Below, piece after piece: positions 25,860 through 33,942 of a stretch of 64,000 nucleotides of DNA; within the stretch, counting starts at the first letter, position 1, and every line of letters begins with the position of its first letter. The notes beneath the pieces were generated by a model, which did not search any database, had not been told where the DNA came from, and was given only the letters and a program-made list of their open reading frames with translations. Source of the DNA: Emticicia sp. C21 (lineage in GTDB: Bacteria > Bacteroidota > Bacteroidia > Cytophagales > Spirosomataceae); NCBI RefSeq assembly GCF_003418935.1, contig NZ_QVMT01000015.1, positions 1 through 64,000 on the forward strand. Direction: 5' to 3'. Made by a program: the position numbers and the translations under genes.

Positions 25860-26852
25860 ATGCCAGTTTTACCAGTCAATACCGATTACCGTCCCCCCAG
25901 ATGGCAGTTTAATGCCCATATCCAAACAATTTATCCAAGTCTTTTCCGAAAAATACCGGTTACTTATCAGCGTGAAAGAGTAGAGTTAGCTGACAGTGAT
26001 TTCCTGGATTTCGACTGGTCTTATGCAGGCAATCAACCCGGTAAAAAACTGGTGATTGTAACTCATGGCCTGGAAGGAGATTCAACCCGACACTATGTGA
26101 CCGGTATGATAAAGAAATTTAACGACAATGGCTATGATGGACTTGGTTGGAACTGCCGGAGTTGCAGCGGAGAAATGAATCGACTACCCCGTTTTTATCA
26201 TCATGGTGATGTGGAAGATATCAGATTTGTAGTTGAATACGCCATTCAGAAACACCAATACGAAGAAGTAATTATGGTTGGTTTCAGCATGGGTGGAAGT
26301 ATGACCTTAAGACTATTGGGCGATCAACCTGAAAGATTACCCACACAGGTAAAATGTGGCATAGCAGTATCTGTCCCTCTTGATTTATTTACTTCGGTAT
26401 ATGAATTGTACAAGCCGGGTCGGCGTTTTTATATGACCCGTTTTATTAATAAATTGGGTAAGAAGATCAAATTAAAAGCGATTCAGCATCCAAATAATCC
26501 ATTGCTTAATCATGAGGGATATGAAAAGATTAAAAACTTTGAAGAGTTTGATAATAGATATACGGCCAAATTGTATGGATTTAAAGATGCACATGATTTT
26601 TATAAAAAAGCAGGGGCAAAGGCTTACCTGAAAAATATAACTACTCCGACTTTAATTATTCAGGCAAAAAATGACCCCTTTCTTTCGCCTGAGTGCTTAG
26701 ATTTAGGTGATGCCGAGCACAATCCACACGTATATCTGCAATTACTACATTTTGGTGGTCATGTAGGTTTTATGCTACCTAACTCAAATGAAACCTGGGT
26801 CGAGAAAAGAATAGTTGAATTTGTGCAGAATGAAATTCAGAGTTTAATATAG
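25860..26852 (+). CDS. YheT/ABHD1-3-type alpha/beta hydrolase
   Basis: A 330-aa hydrolase starting with the family-typical 'YRPPRWQFNAHIQTIYPSLFR'. Oxyanion region 'VIVTHGLEGDSTRHYV', nucleophile elbow GFSMGGSM (Ser about 144), acid in 'IIQAKNDPFLS', and base His in 'HFGGHVGFM'. 'GWNCRSCSGEMNR' is a further hallmark of the group. The group includes E. coli YheT and eukaryotic lipid hydrolases; its natural substrate is not firmly known. Cytoplasmic. ATG start; it is 74 bp after corA and 33 bp before the MscS-type channel gene. Confidence 0.92.
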   Translation: MPVLPVNTDYRPPRWQFNAHIQTIYPSLFRKIPVTYQRERVELADSDFLDFDWSYAGNQPGKKLVIVTHGLEGDSTRHYVTGMIKKFNDNGYDGLGWNCRSCSGEMNRLPRFYHHGDVEDIRFVVEYAIQKHQYEEVIMVGFSMGGSMTLRLLGDQPERLPTQVKCGIAVSVPLDLFTSVYELYKPGRRFYMTRFINKLGKKIKLKAIQHPNNPLLNHEGYEKIKNFEEFDNRYTAKLYGFKDAHDFYKKAGAKAYLKNITTPTLIIQAKNDPFLSPECLDLGDAEHNPHVYLQLLHFGGHVGFMLPNSNETWVEKRIVEFVQNEIQSLI

Positions 26853-26885
26853 TGCCTCATTGACAGACTTATAATTTTGTTTGTA

Positions 26886-28004
26886 ATGGATAAATTTTTA
26901 AGAACTACTTATTTTTATAATACTGCCGAAAACTGGCTATGGTTTTTCGGAATACTCATAGTCGGCTTTTTGTTCAAAAGATTTCTATCGGTAATGGTAA
27001 GCAAGATAGTTTACCGGATGATGAAAAAAGAGACGAAGAGCGTTCCTGTAGCCGAATTTGTAAGTCTTTTAAGAGGTCCGGTTGAGTTTCTGTTAGCATT
27101 ATTTATCATTTATGCTGCGGTTAATGAAATCGTTTTTCCGCGTAAATGGCGTATCATTCCATTTGGCAAAATGCGAGTAGCAGATTTCATCGACCGCACT
27201 TTAGACATGCTATTTGTAGCTGGTATTACCTGGCTCATTATTCGTTTGATTCGTTTTTTTGCCTTGGTCTATTTAAAGAAAGCCGAAGAGACAGAATCCA
27301 ACAAAGACAAACAATTGGTGCCTTTTTTCAGGGATATTATTATTGTTTTAATAGCCTTTTCTTCATTCTTCCTAATTCTGGGTTTTGTATTTAAGCAAGA
27401 TGTAATTAGTCTTATTACAGGTTTGGGTATTGGTGGGGTAGCTTTGGCTTTAGCTGCAAGAGCCACTTTAGAAAACCTTTTTGCTTCATTTACTCTTTTT
27501 ACCGAACAACCTTTTATTGTGGGTGATGATATTGAATTAGGGACAATGGTAGGTAAAATTGAGAAAGTGGGCTTCCGTAGTACACGTATCCGTAACGTAG
27601 ATGGAAGCTTAGTAGTAGTGCCCAATCAGATGCTTGTTTCACAATCCCTCAATAATATTTCTCAGAGGATGGAGCGCAGGCACAAGTTTTTTATACGATT
27701 AAAGCTAGAGGCTTCTATTCAGCAGATTAAGCAAGTGATAGAAGAAGTGCAGACGATATTGGATAATCACGAGTCAATAAGCACGGGGGCGCATGTAAAA
27801 TTAGATGCTATCGGCGATTACTCCATTAATATTATGGTGGTATTTATGGCGGCAACAGCAGATTATTGGGAGAGTAAAAGCATCAGAGAAGAGGTAAATG
27901 TGGCAATTCTGAATATACTTGAAAAAAATCAGGTAGAGTTAGCGCAACCAGCCACTACACTTTTTAGTTTAACAGATGATAAAAACATAGATAACGATTA
28001 TTAA
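26886..28004 (+). CDS. MscS family mechanosensitive ion channel
   Basis: A 372-aa protein from the ATG at 26886 (a TTG three codons upstream is less likely). Four membrane segments come first (about 14-33, 60-80, 110-130, 155-175). The pore helix and MscS core follow: 'LITGLGIGGVALALAARATLENLFASFTLF', with Gly/Ala packing, then the beta domain 'GDDIELGTMVGKIEKVGFRSTRIRNVDGSLVVVPNQ', the hallmark of the family. A C-terminal cytoplasmic vestibule completes it. It opens on membrane tension to protect from hypo-osmotic shock. It lies downstream of the YheT-like gene. Confidence 0.93.
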   Translation: MDKFLRTTYFYNTAENWLWFFGILIVGFLFKRFLSVMVSKIVYRMMKKETKSVPVAEFVSLLRGPVEFLLALFIIYAAVNEIVFPRKWRIIPFGKMRVADFIDRTLDMLFVAGITWLIIRLIRFFALVYLKKAEETESNKDKQLVPFFRDIIIVLIAFSSFFLILGFVFKQDVISLITGLGIGGVALALAARATLENLFASFTLFTEQPFIVGDDIELGTMVGKIEKVGFRSTRIRNVDGSLVVVPNQMLVSQSLNNISQRMERRHKFFIRLKLEASIQQIKQVIEEVQTILDNHESISTGAHVKLDAIGDYSINIMVVFMAATADYWESKSIREEVNVAILNILEKNQVELAQPATTLFSLTDDKNIDNDY

Positions 28005-28076
28005 TTGGTGAAGTGAATTCTCACCGCAAGCCAATAGTAGATAATCAATTATTGAACTAAACTTTAGCAACAAAAT

Positions 28077-28829
28077 ATGTCTCGTACAGCACTCATCACA
28101 GGCGCAACCTCAGGTATTGGTAAAGCAACTGCTACGGCTTTTGCTGACAATGGCATTAATCTTATTCTATGCGGCCGCAGACAAGACCGATTGGATGGAC
28201 TGCAGGAACAATTCTCAAAAAAAGTATCTGTTACGACCTTGAAGTTTGATGTCAGTAATAAGGTTGAGGTGGTCTATGCGATAAATTCATTGGCAGAAGA
28301 ATGGAAAGTTATTGATATTTTAGTAAACTGTGCGGGCAATGCACATGGATTATCTCCTATTCAGGATGGAGATACAGATGATTGGGATATGATGATTGAT
28401 GGAAATGTGCAAGGCTTATTATATGTATCAAAAGCCATAATACCGGGTATGGTGGAGCAGGAGAAAGGACATATTATCAATCTAAGTTCAGTTGCCGGAA
28501 AATACACCTACGCCAATGGTGCAGTCTATTGTGCCTCAAAAGCAGCCGTTGAAGCTTTAAGTGAAGGTATGAGACTGGATTTAACGCAATATGGCATAAA
28601 AGTAACCAATATTGCTCCAGGGGCTGTCGAGACGGAATTTTCTTTAGTAAGATTTAAAGGGGATAAAAAACGGGCTGAGAAAGTATATGAGGGTTTCGAA
28701 CCTTTACAACCGGAAGATGTTGCCGATGCGATTCTTTATGCTGTAAATACACCCCCAAGAGTTACGATAGCTGATATTGTCTTGTACGCCGGGGCACAAT
28801 CTGCTCCTACGGTGATTCATAAAAAATAA
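28077..28829 (+). CDS. SDR oxidoreductase, YdfG-like (3-hydroxy acid dehydrogenase type)
   Basis: A 250-aa classical SDR. The NADP-binding motif is TGATSGIGKA, with 'CGRRQDRL' giving the Arg pair that favours NADP. NNAG is present as NCAGNAHG. The catalytic set is S (INLSSVAGKY) and Y-C-A-S-K (YxxxK). Length and sequence fit the YdfG group, which oxidises L-allo-threonine, serine and other 3-hydroxy acids; the substrate is inferred from the family. ATG start. Its TAA ends 1 bp before the ATG of the primase-like gene, so the two are translated together. Confidence 0.9.
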   Translation: MSRTALITGATSGIGKATATAFADNGINLILCGRRQDRLDGLQEQFSKKVSVTTLKFDVSNKVEVVYAINSLAEEWKVIDILVNCAGNAHGLSPIQDGDTDDWDMMIDGNVQGLLYVSKAIIPGMVEQEKGHIINLSSVAGKYTYANGAVYCASKAAVEALSEGMRLDLTQYGIKVTNIAPGAVETEFSLVRFKGDKKRAEKVYEGFEPLQPEDVADAILYAVNTPPRVTIADIVLYAGAQSAPTVIHKK

Positions 28830-28830
28830 G

Positions 28831-29877
28831 ATGAACGATATATTACAAAGGGTTAAAGAAATTGACATCAGACAAGTGGCGAGAGATTTAGGATTTGATG
28901 TGATTCAAACCCGACGTATGCTATGTCCTTTTCATGTAGAAGAAACACCATCATTGGTATTTTATCCACCACCGCAAAACGAATTTCATTGTTTCGGTTG
29001 TGGTAAGCGTGGTGATGTAATTAATATGTATGCCGATGTATGCCAGATTGATTTTAAAACTGCTTTGGAAGAACTGGCCAATAGATATATCCCAAATTAC
29101 GAGGGATATGGGTCAAAAAAAACTCGCAAAATTGATGTCAAAAGTATTTATACCCGAAAACCTGTAGAAGAAAAGCCTTTTGTGTTTCAGTCTAAATTCA
29201 GTGACATCTATGAAGATTTTCAGAAATTCTGCCTAATCCAACCAGCAACCGAATCAGCCAGAAAGGCAGCGGAATATCTTCGTGGCAGAGGTTTTGATGA
29301 TTGGACCATTCGTCATTTCAAACTATTCGTTATTAAAAATTATGGGGTAGCGAACGAATATCTGAAAGAAAAATACGATACAAGTGACCTTATAGAAAGC
29401 GGCATAGTTAATAAAGCTGGAAATCTGGTTTTCTTTAAGCATCCAATTATTATACCTTATTATCAGAATGGACGAATTGTTTATCTGCAAGGCAGAACAA
29501 TAGGCGAGCCATCAGAAGACACAAGCAAGTATCAGTTTCTGACAGGTATTCCGCGAACTATTTTCAATATAGATTCACTCAAACCTCTTCGGGGTAATGC
29601 AGAAGTATATCTGACAGAGGGTGCATTTGACTGCATGACTCTGGTCAAACAAGGAATGAGCGCTGTGAGCTTAGGTAGTGCCAAAACCTTTAAAAAAGAG
29701 TGGGCGAAACATTTTAAAAAATTTAAAATCTGGATTTGGTTCGACAACGATTCTGCCGGGCAAGCCGGTACAAGAGACCTGATGGAAGAGCTTCATCTAA
29801 ACGGTATAACAGTGGATAGAAAGTATCTTCCTGATGATGTTAAAGATATAAATGAGTATTATCAGAAGTATTCATGA
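28831..29877 (+). CDS. short DnaG-like primase (CHC2 zinc ribbon + TOPRIM)
   Basis: A 348-aa protein with a DnaG-type zinc ribbon at the N-terminus (C32-P-F-H35 ... C54-F-G-C57, with ETPS and GDVI), then the RNA-polymerase-like segment ('NLVFFKHPIIIPYYQNGRIV', like the RMFPI-G block), then TOPRIM with E263-G264...D267 and D305-N-D307. It stops just after TOPRIM. Housekeeping DnaG proteins are about 600 aa and carry a C-terminal helicase-binding domain, absent here. It is probably a second primase-like protein (repair, or captured from a mobile element) rather than replicative DnaG. The SDR gene is 1 bp upstream. Confidence 0.85.
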   Translation: MNDILQRVKEIDIRQVARDLGFDVIQTRRMLCPFHVEETPSLVFYPPPQNEFHCFGCGKRGDVINMYADVCQIDFKTALEELANRYIPNYEGYGSKKTRKIDVKSIYTRKPVEEKPFVFQSKFSDIYEDFQKFCLIQPATESARKAAEYLRGRGFDDWTIRHFKLFVIKNYGVANEYLKEKYDTSDLIESGIVNKAGNLVFFKHPIIIPYYQNGRIVYLQGRTIGEPSEDTSKYQFLTGIPRTIFNIDSLKPLRGNAEVYLTEGAFDCMTLVKQGMSAVSLGSAKTFKKEWAKHFKKFKIWIWFDNDSAGQAGTRDLMEELHLNGITVDRKYLPDDVKDINEYYQKYS

Positions 29878-29978
29878 AAACCACCCACAATAAAAAAGGA
29901 ATTCAAAACCTTGTTTTCTATAAATTCAAGCCCCATATTTGCACCATCAATTCAAGAAGATACTTTCTGTAGCTAATG
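29878..29978 (+). promoter_or_regulatory. probable promoter region of the metX riboswitch transcript
   Basis: Contains CATATTTG at 29934-29941, one mismatch from TAnnTTTG, with TTG about 20 bp upstream (29911). Transcription from here would start about 30 nt before the riboswitch. Confidence 0.35.
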
Positions 29979-30103
29979 GATTGATTTATACAGACGAGAG
30001 GAGAGAATAGGCTCTATGAATCTCGGGCAACCTGTCCCGCTACTTGCGATAAGGTGCCAAAACCTACCGAAAGGGTCAGACCATTCGGACTTATAAACCA
30101 ATC
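29979..30103 (+). ncRNA. SAM-I (S-box) riboswitch
   Basis: The S-box core is recognisable: ACGAGAGGAGAGAATAGG, then CTCTATGAATCTCGGGCAACC (compare GAUGAAACCUCGGCAACC), then AAGGTGCCAAAACC (compare AAGGUGCcAAuUCC). The outer helix P1 is formed by GATTGATTTATA (29979-29990) with TATAAACCAATC (30092-30103), one mismatch. It precedes metX, the homoserine O-acetyltransferase gene, which is a known S-box target in Bacteroidota. It should reduce metX expression when S-adenosylmethionine is high. Confidence 0.85.
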
Positions 30104-30160
30104 ATAGACAATCGTTTTAAAATTGGTTTTGTTTACCGTATTACCGAGGGGTATGCGTTT
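30094..30160 (+). promoter_or_regulatory. expression platform of the metX riboswitch
   Basis: AAACCAAT (30094-30101), part of the 3' strand of P1, is repeated in complement as ATTGGTTT (30122-30129), so the two helices are mutually exclusive. Further on, an imperfect hairpin (CGTATTACC...GGGTATGCG, about 30138-30157) is followed by TTTT, a possible weak terminator. Which structure is 'on' is inferred: SAM stabilises P1, which frees ATTGGTTT. Confidence 0.5.
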
Positions 30161-30224
30161 TGTGTCGTCTAATTTTCTGCGCATCAGAGAATCAGGCTTA
30201 AGATTTTGTAAGTACTCTTAAACA

Positions 30225-31265
30225 ATGGAAAACCAACAGATATTTCGCTACGACGAACCATTTAAGTTAGAATCAGGCCAGTGGCTACCTGAATTTCAGC
30301 TTGCTTATACAACTTTTGGAAAGTTAAACGCCGCGATGGATAATGTAATATGGGTATGTCACGCTTTTACAGGTAATGCAAATCCTACAGACTGGTGGAA
30401 TGGCTTAATTGGTGAAAAAAGGCTTTATAATCCGACAGAGCATTTTATTATTTGTGCCAATATCATTGGTTCTCATTATGGTTCAACCAATGCCTTAAGC
30501 AAAAACCCGATTTCAGGAGAGCCTTATTATCACGATTTCCCATTTGTAAGTATCAGAGATGTAGTAAGAGCCTTAGATTTATTACGTCAGCATCTGGGTG
30601 TCTATAAAATTAATACAGTTTTAGGAGGATCCTTAGGCGGCCAACAGGCTATTGAATGGGCTATTATGCAACCTGAACTCGTTGAAAATCTTATTTTGTT
30701 TTCAACCAATGCTATACATTCTCCTTGGGGAATTGCTTTTAATGAATCTCAAAGGATGGCTATTGCCGCTGACCCAACCTGGATAGAGCGAAGCCCGAAA
30801 GCAGGAATGAGTGGTATGAAAGTGGCACGTTCGATAGCTTTGTTATCTTACCGTAATTATGCGACTTATAACCGTACGCAATCGAGAGATGAGGGACAGA
30901 TAGATTTCTTCCGGGCAAATACTTATCAGAATTATCAGGGTGAAAAATTAGGCAAACGTTTCAATGCTTTTTCTTACTGGACATTGTCTAAAATGTTCGA
31001 CTCACATGATGTGGGTAGAGGAAGAGGAAAAGTGGAAGAGGTTTTGGCAACTATTAAATCAAAAACATTAGTTATTGGTATTTCATCGGATGTGTTATTC
31101 CCGCCAGAGGAGCAAGCTTTTATCGCCAAACATATTCCCGAAGCTAAATATGCTTTAATTGAATCTCTCTATGGGCATGATGGCTTTTTAATAGAATTCG
31201 AAGCCATGACTGAGACTATCCGCAATTGGAATAAGGATCTTGTTAAAGGTATATTGAGTGAATGA
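30225..31265 (+). CDS. metX: homoserine O-acetyltransferase
   Basis: A 346-aa alpha/beta-hydrolase-fold acyltransferase. 'LAYTTFGKLNAAMDNVIWVCHAFTGNANPTDWW' and 'GSHYGSTNALSKNP' are typical MetX segments. The nucleophile is the Ser of GGSLGGQQA. The acid lies in 'VIGISSDVLFPPEEQ' and the base His in 'LYGHDGFLIEF'. It makes O-acetyl-L-homoserine from homoserine and acetyl-CoA, the first committed step to methionine. ATG start. A SAM-I riboswitch is upstream. The last codons and the TGA stop lie inside an octamer repeat half-copy (31256-31271). Confidence 0.96.
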   Translation: MENQQIFRYDEPFKLESGQWLPEFQLAYTTFGKLNAAMDNVIWVCHAFTGNANPTDWWNGLIGEKRLYNPTEHFIICANIIGSHYGSTNALSKNPISGEPYYHDFPFVSIRDVVRALDLLRQHLGVYKINTVLGGSLGGQQAIEWAIMQPELVENLILFSTNAIHSPWGIAFNESQRMAIAADPTWIERSPKAGMSGMKVARSIALLSYRNYATYNRTQSRDEGQIDFFRANTYQNYQGEKLGKRFNAFSYWTLSKMFDSHDVGRGRGKVEEVLATIKSKTLVIGISSDVLFPPEEQAFIAKHIPEAKYALIESLYGHDGFLIEFEAMTETIRNWNKDLVKGILSE

Positions 31266-31271
31266 GTGATT
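31256..31271 (+). repeat. octamer repeat half-copy overlapping the metX stop codon
   Basis: GAGTGAAT and GAGTGATT, the same octamer family as 1530-1734. The metX TGA at 31263-31265 bridges the two octamers, so the final residues of MetX come from the repeat. Confidence 0.6.
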
Positions 31272-31316
31272 ATTTTAATTTTGAACTTTGGTGCGGCACA
31301 GTTCAGACAAAAGTCA

Positions 31317-31904
31317 TTAAAAACTCTGAAAGACTCTCAATCGATAGTTTTCTGTTAGCTTCTTGCTTCTTAAAGAGTTTTGCAAAACAGTAAATAGGGG
31401 AGACGCTGCTGTAAGTCCTGCTGCCAGAATTAATTTGGGATTAGTTACCGGATTTACACCCCATGCTGCCCATTCTATTAGTATATAAGAAAAAGGAGAG
31501 AAGTTAGCTATCCCAAAACGAATAGGTTTTTTCGGATGTTTGTAGATTCTTTCTACATCTTTAATCTTGATTTCGACATATTCGTAGCGATTCATTACTT
31601 CATTCAATGAAGTAATCACGAATGATGAATCTGTGATGTCATAAAGATTATCTTCGTAGACCATATCGTCTTTGGTTTTGAACCGAAATACGTCACCTTT
31701 ATAAAACTTGGTTCTTTTACCACTTCTGACTTTCTCCAAAACCAGGTATCTGTCTCTGTTAAACATGCTTCTTGCCTGAGATGGGTCTTTTCTATAAATC
31801 AATTCTTCTACTGATTTAGCTTCACGCTGATGAATATCCTGAGCAAAGCAACAAGTAGTAAGGGAAAGCAAGAATAGCATTACATATGGTCTTAATTGAG
31901 TCAT
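31317..31904 (-). CDS. exported protein of unknown function
   Basis: A 195-aa protein from the ATG at 31904, chosen because it starts a signal peptide (MTQLRPYVMLFLLSLTTCCF, cleaved after FAQ); a longer frame to 31946 has no such feature. The mature part has 'RTKFYKGDVFRFKTKDDMVYEDNLYDITDSSFVI', a small SH3-like beta motif seen in several Bacteroidota exported proteins, then two weakly hydrophobic C-terminal segments. Function unknown; I do not recognise a named family. It lies downstream of the DUF502 gene on the same strand and converges with metX. Confidence 0.65.
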   Translation of the reverse strand: MTQLRPYVMLFLLSLTTCCFAQDIHQREAKSVEELIYRKDPSQARSMFNRDRYLVLEKVRSGKRTKFYKGDVFRFKTKDDMVYEDNLYDITDSSFVITSLNEVMNRYEYVEIKIKDVERIYKHPKKPIRFGIANFSPFSYILIEWAAWGVNPVTNPKLILAAGLTAASPLFTVLQNSLRSKKLTENYRLRVFQSF

Positions 31905-31995
31905 GAGATTTTGCGGTGCTGACACGAAGTGGTATTTCGTGGTCAATTATAGGTATTTATAGATTTTATTTTGATACTACAAATTCTTCTTTGCT

Positions 31996-32598
31996 TTATA
32001 ACTTATCATTTACCGAAACTCCTCCTGAAACAATCAGCTTCATAATTTCAGCACTTGGTAAATCAAGCATTTTTACGTTTTCCCGGGGTACAAGCACAAG
32101 GTTTCCTGAAAAGGCATAGCTATGAGGAAAATATACTCCCACTAAGTCATTAACGCCTAAATTACTCAAATCATTTTGTGTAATAAATCCAATTTTATAA
32201 ACTTGCGCTTCCTTGTTAATGAGTACAATGGCGCCCTGATTAAATTTGCGTTTATCACCCACAAAGGCCGAAATTAAGTCTTTGAAAGCAAAATAAAAAA
32301 TCCGTACGAGCGGCAAATGTCTGATAGCATTTTCGATGATATTCTGAATTGTCTGAGGCAATAGCACCGAAAATACGAAGCCAATTAGCATAGTTCCTAC
32401 AATAACAATAGCTGACCCTAAACCGGGAATAAACAAATCACGATTTGGATCTGCTGTCGGAATTCTGATGCGAATGAGGTTATCAACAAAATCAAACGCG
32501 CCTAATAAAATAAACAATGTAAAACCTAAAGGTGCGACAAAAAGTAATCCGCGTATGAAATAGGAAAACAAGCGACTGAGGATAGATCTGCCGTACAT
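31996..32598 (-). CDS. DUF502 family membrane protein
   Basis: A 200-aa protein with the DUF502 layout: two N-terminal membrane helices ('YFIRGLLFVAPLGFTLFILLGAFDFVDNLI' and 'LGSAIVIVGTMLIGFVFSVLL'), then a soluble part with 'HLPLVRIFYFAFKDLISAFVGDKRKFNQGAIVL' and 'VGVYFPHSYAFSGNLVLVP'. The family is widespread in the inner membrane of bacteria and its function is not known. ATG start. The upstream sequence contains a perfect 24-bp tandem duplication that ends at the start codon. Confidence 0.88.
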   Translation of the reverse strand: MYGRSILSRLFSYFIRGLLFVAPLGFTLFILLGAFDFVDNLIRIRIPTADPNRDLFIPGLGSAIVIVGTMLIGFVFSVLLPQTIQNIIENAIRHLPLVRIFYFAFKDLISAFVGDKRKFNQGAIVLINKEAQVYKIGFITQNDLSNLGVNDLVGVYFPHSYAFSGNLVLVPRENVKMLDLPSAEIMKLIVSGGVSVNDKL

Positions 32599-32644
32599 AG
32601 AAAAGGAATTTTAGTATAAAATAGAAAAGGAATTTTAGTATAAA
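32597..32644. repeat. perfect 24-bp tandem duplication at the DUF502 start
   Basis: The 24-bp unit beginning ATAGAAAAGG and ending TAGTATAAA is present twice, back to back (32597-32620 and 32621-32644), without mismatch. The first copy shares two bases with the start codon of the minus-strand DUF502 gene, so the duplicated DNA is its translation-initiation and promoter region. Confidence 0.95.
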
Positions 32645-32727
32645 TAAGATTATGCCTGTAAGATTAAGACGTAGCTATTAAATGAAACGCTAATCTTAAA
32701 TTAAAAGTTTGTAAATGCAAAGTTATT

Positions 32728-33891
32728 ATGATTCAATTCGGAATTGATGTACTGTTAAAGCAAAACCCAATGTGGAAAAACAAAAGAATTGGTTTGGTGA
32801 CCAATCATGCTGCTACTACCAATCTTTTGAAACCATCAAGAAAAGCTTTGCTTGAAAGAGGGTTCAATATCATAAAATTATTCTCCCCTGAGCATGGCCT
32901 GGACATTCAAGGCGCTGATGGTGCAAAAATGTTTGACGGCATTGACCAACTTACGCAATTACCAGTTGTCAGTTTATATGGAGATAAATTAAGAGCCAAT
33001 GAAAAGGATTTAGCTGATATAGAAATACTATTGTTTGATATACCCGATATTGGGTGTCGGTTTTATACTTATTTATGGACACTTTCTTATGTATTAGAGG
33101 CTTGCAATATATTTAATAAGCCTTTAATTATTACAGATAGACCTAATTCTATATCGGGTACCTTAGATATGGCAGAAGGGCCTATACTTGATGAAAATCA
33201 TTGTTCCTCATTTATTGGACGATGGAGTATCCCTCTACGACATAGCTGCACATTGGGTGAATTGGCATTCTATTTTAATAAAGTGAAAGGAATAGAGGAT
33301 ACTATAGAAGTAATTCGTTGCCAGAACTGGCAGCGGGACAGCTTTCAAACTGACTGGGGAATACCTTTTATTCCGACTTCTCCAGCTATGAGGAGCTTTC
33401 AGTCTTCTTTATTGTACCCAGGCTTAGGATTACTGGAGGCAACGAATATTAGCGAGGGTAGGGGTACAGAAATGCCATTTTCTATCATTGGCGCACCTTG
33501 GTTGGACAATAATTTGCTGATTGAAAAGTTATTTAATGCAAACCTTGAAATAATAAAGTTAGCATTTGTGCCAACAGAAAGTAAATATACAGGAGAGGAA
33601 TGCAAAGGGCTGAGATTTTATGTAAAAGATACGAAGAATTTTAAAGCTGTAAATCTTGGTCTTTTGCTGATAAAATTGGTTAAAGACCAGCACCCTGAGT
33701 ATTTTGAATGGAAACCTTATCCTACAAACGTTAACCCGACAGGTACAAAACATTTAGATTTACTCCTGGGAATTCCAGATAGCGAGTCATTATTTGAATT
33801 GCCAATAAAAGATTTTGAAGAGCAGATAAAAAGTCTTACTCTTGCAAAAAACTGGAAAGAAAGCATACAACCCTACTTGCTTTATTTATGA
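32728..33891 (+). CDS. NamZ-like exo-beta-N-acetylmuramidase (DUF1343, GH171)
   Basis: A 387-aa protein of the DUF1343 family, normal length without a signal. Hallmarks: 'KRIGLVTNHAATT', 'LFSPEHGLDIQGADGAKM', 'PVVSLYGD', 'LLFDIPDIGCRFYTYLWT', 'ITDRPNSISG' and 'TNISEGRGTEMPF'. The founding member NamZ removes terminal N-acetylmuramic acid from peptidoglycan fragments for recycling. The glutamate in SPEHG and the Asp in FDIPDIG are likely active-site residues, judging by conservation. No signal peptide is visible at this start, which would suit a cytoplasmic role. It is 51 bp upstream of the M16 peptidase gene. Confidence 0.88.
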   Translation: MIQFGIDVLLKQNPMWKNKRIGLVTNHAATTNLLKPSRKALLERGFNIIKLFSPEHGLDIQGADGAKMFDGIDQLTQLPVVSLYGDKLRANEKDLADIEILLFDIPDIGCRFYTYLWTLSYVLEACNIFNKPLIITDRPNSISGTLDMAEGPILDENHCSSFIGRWSIPLRHSCTLGELAFYFNKVKGIEDTIEVIRCQNWQRDSFQTDWGIPFIPTSPAMRSFQSSLLYPGLGLLEATNISEGRGTEMPFSIIGAPWLDNNLLIEKLFNANLEIIKLAFVPTESKYTGEECKGLRFYVKDTKNFKAVNLGLLLIKLVKDQHPEYFEWKPYPTNVNPTGTKHLDLLLGIPDSESLFELPIKDFEEQIKSLTLAKNWKESIQPYLLYL

Positions 33892-33942
33892 AATTAATCG
33901 ACCTTTATCGTATATCAAAAACTAAGTTTTAATTCATTATTT

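Noticed and set aside
29979-30103. Cobalamin riboswitch
   Set aside because: The B12 box is not present; the CTATGAA..CGGGCAACC and AAGGTGCCAAAACC cores fit the S-box and the downstream gene is metX.
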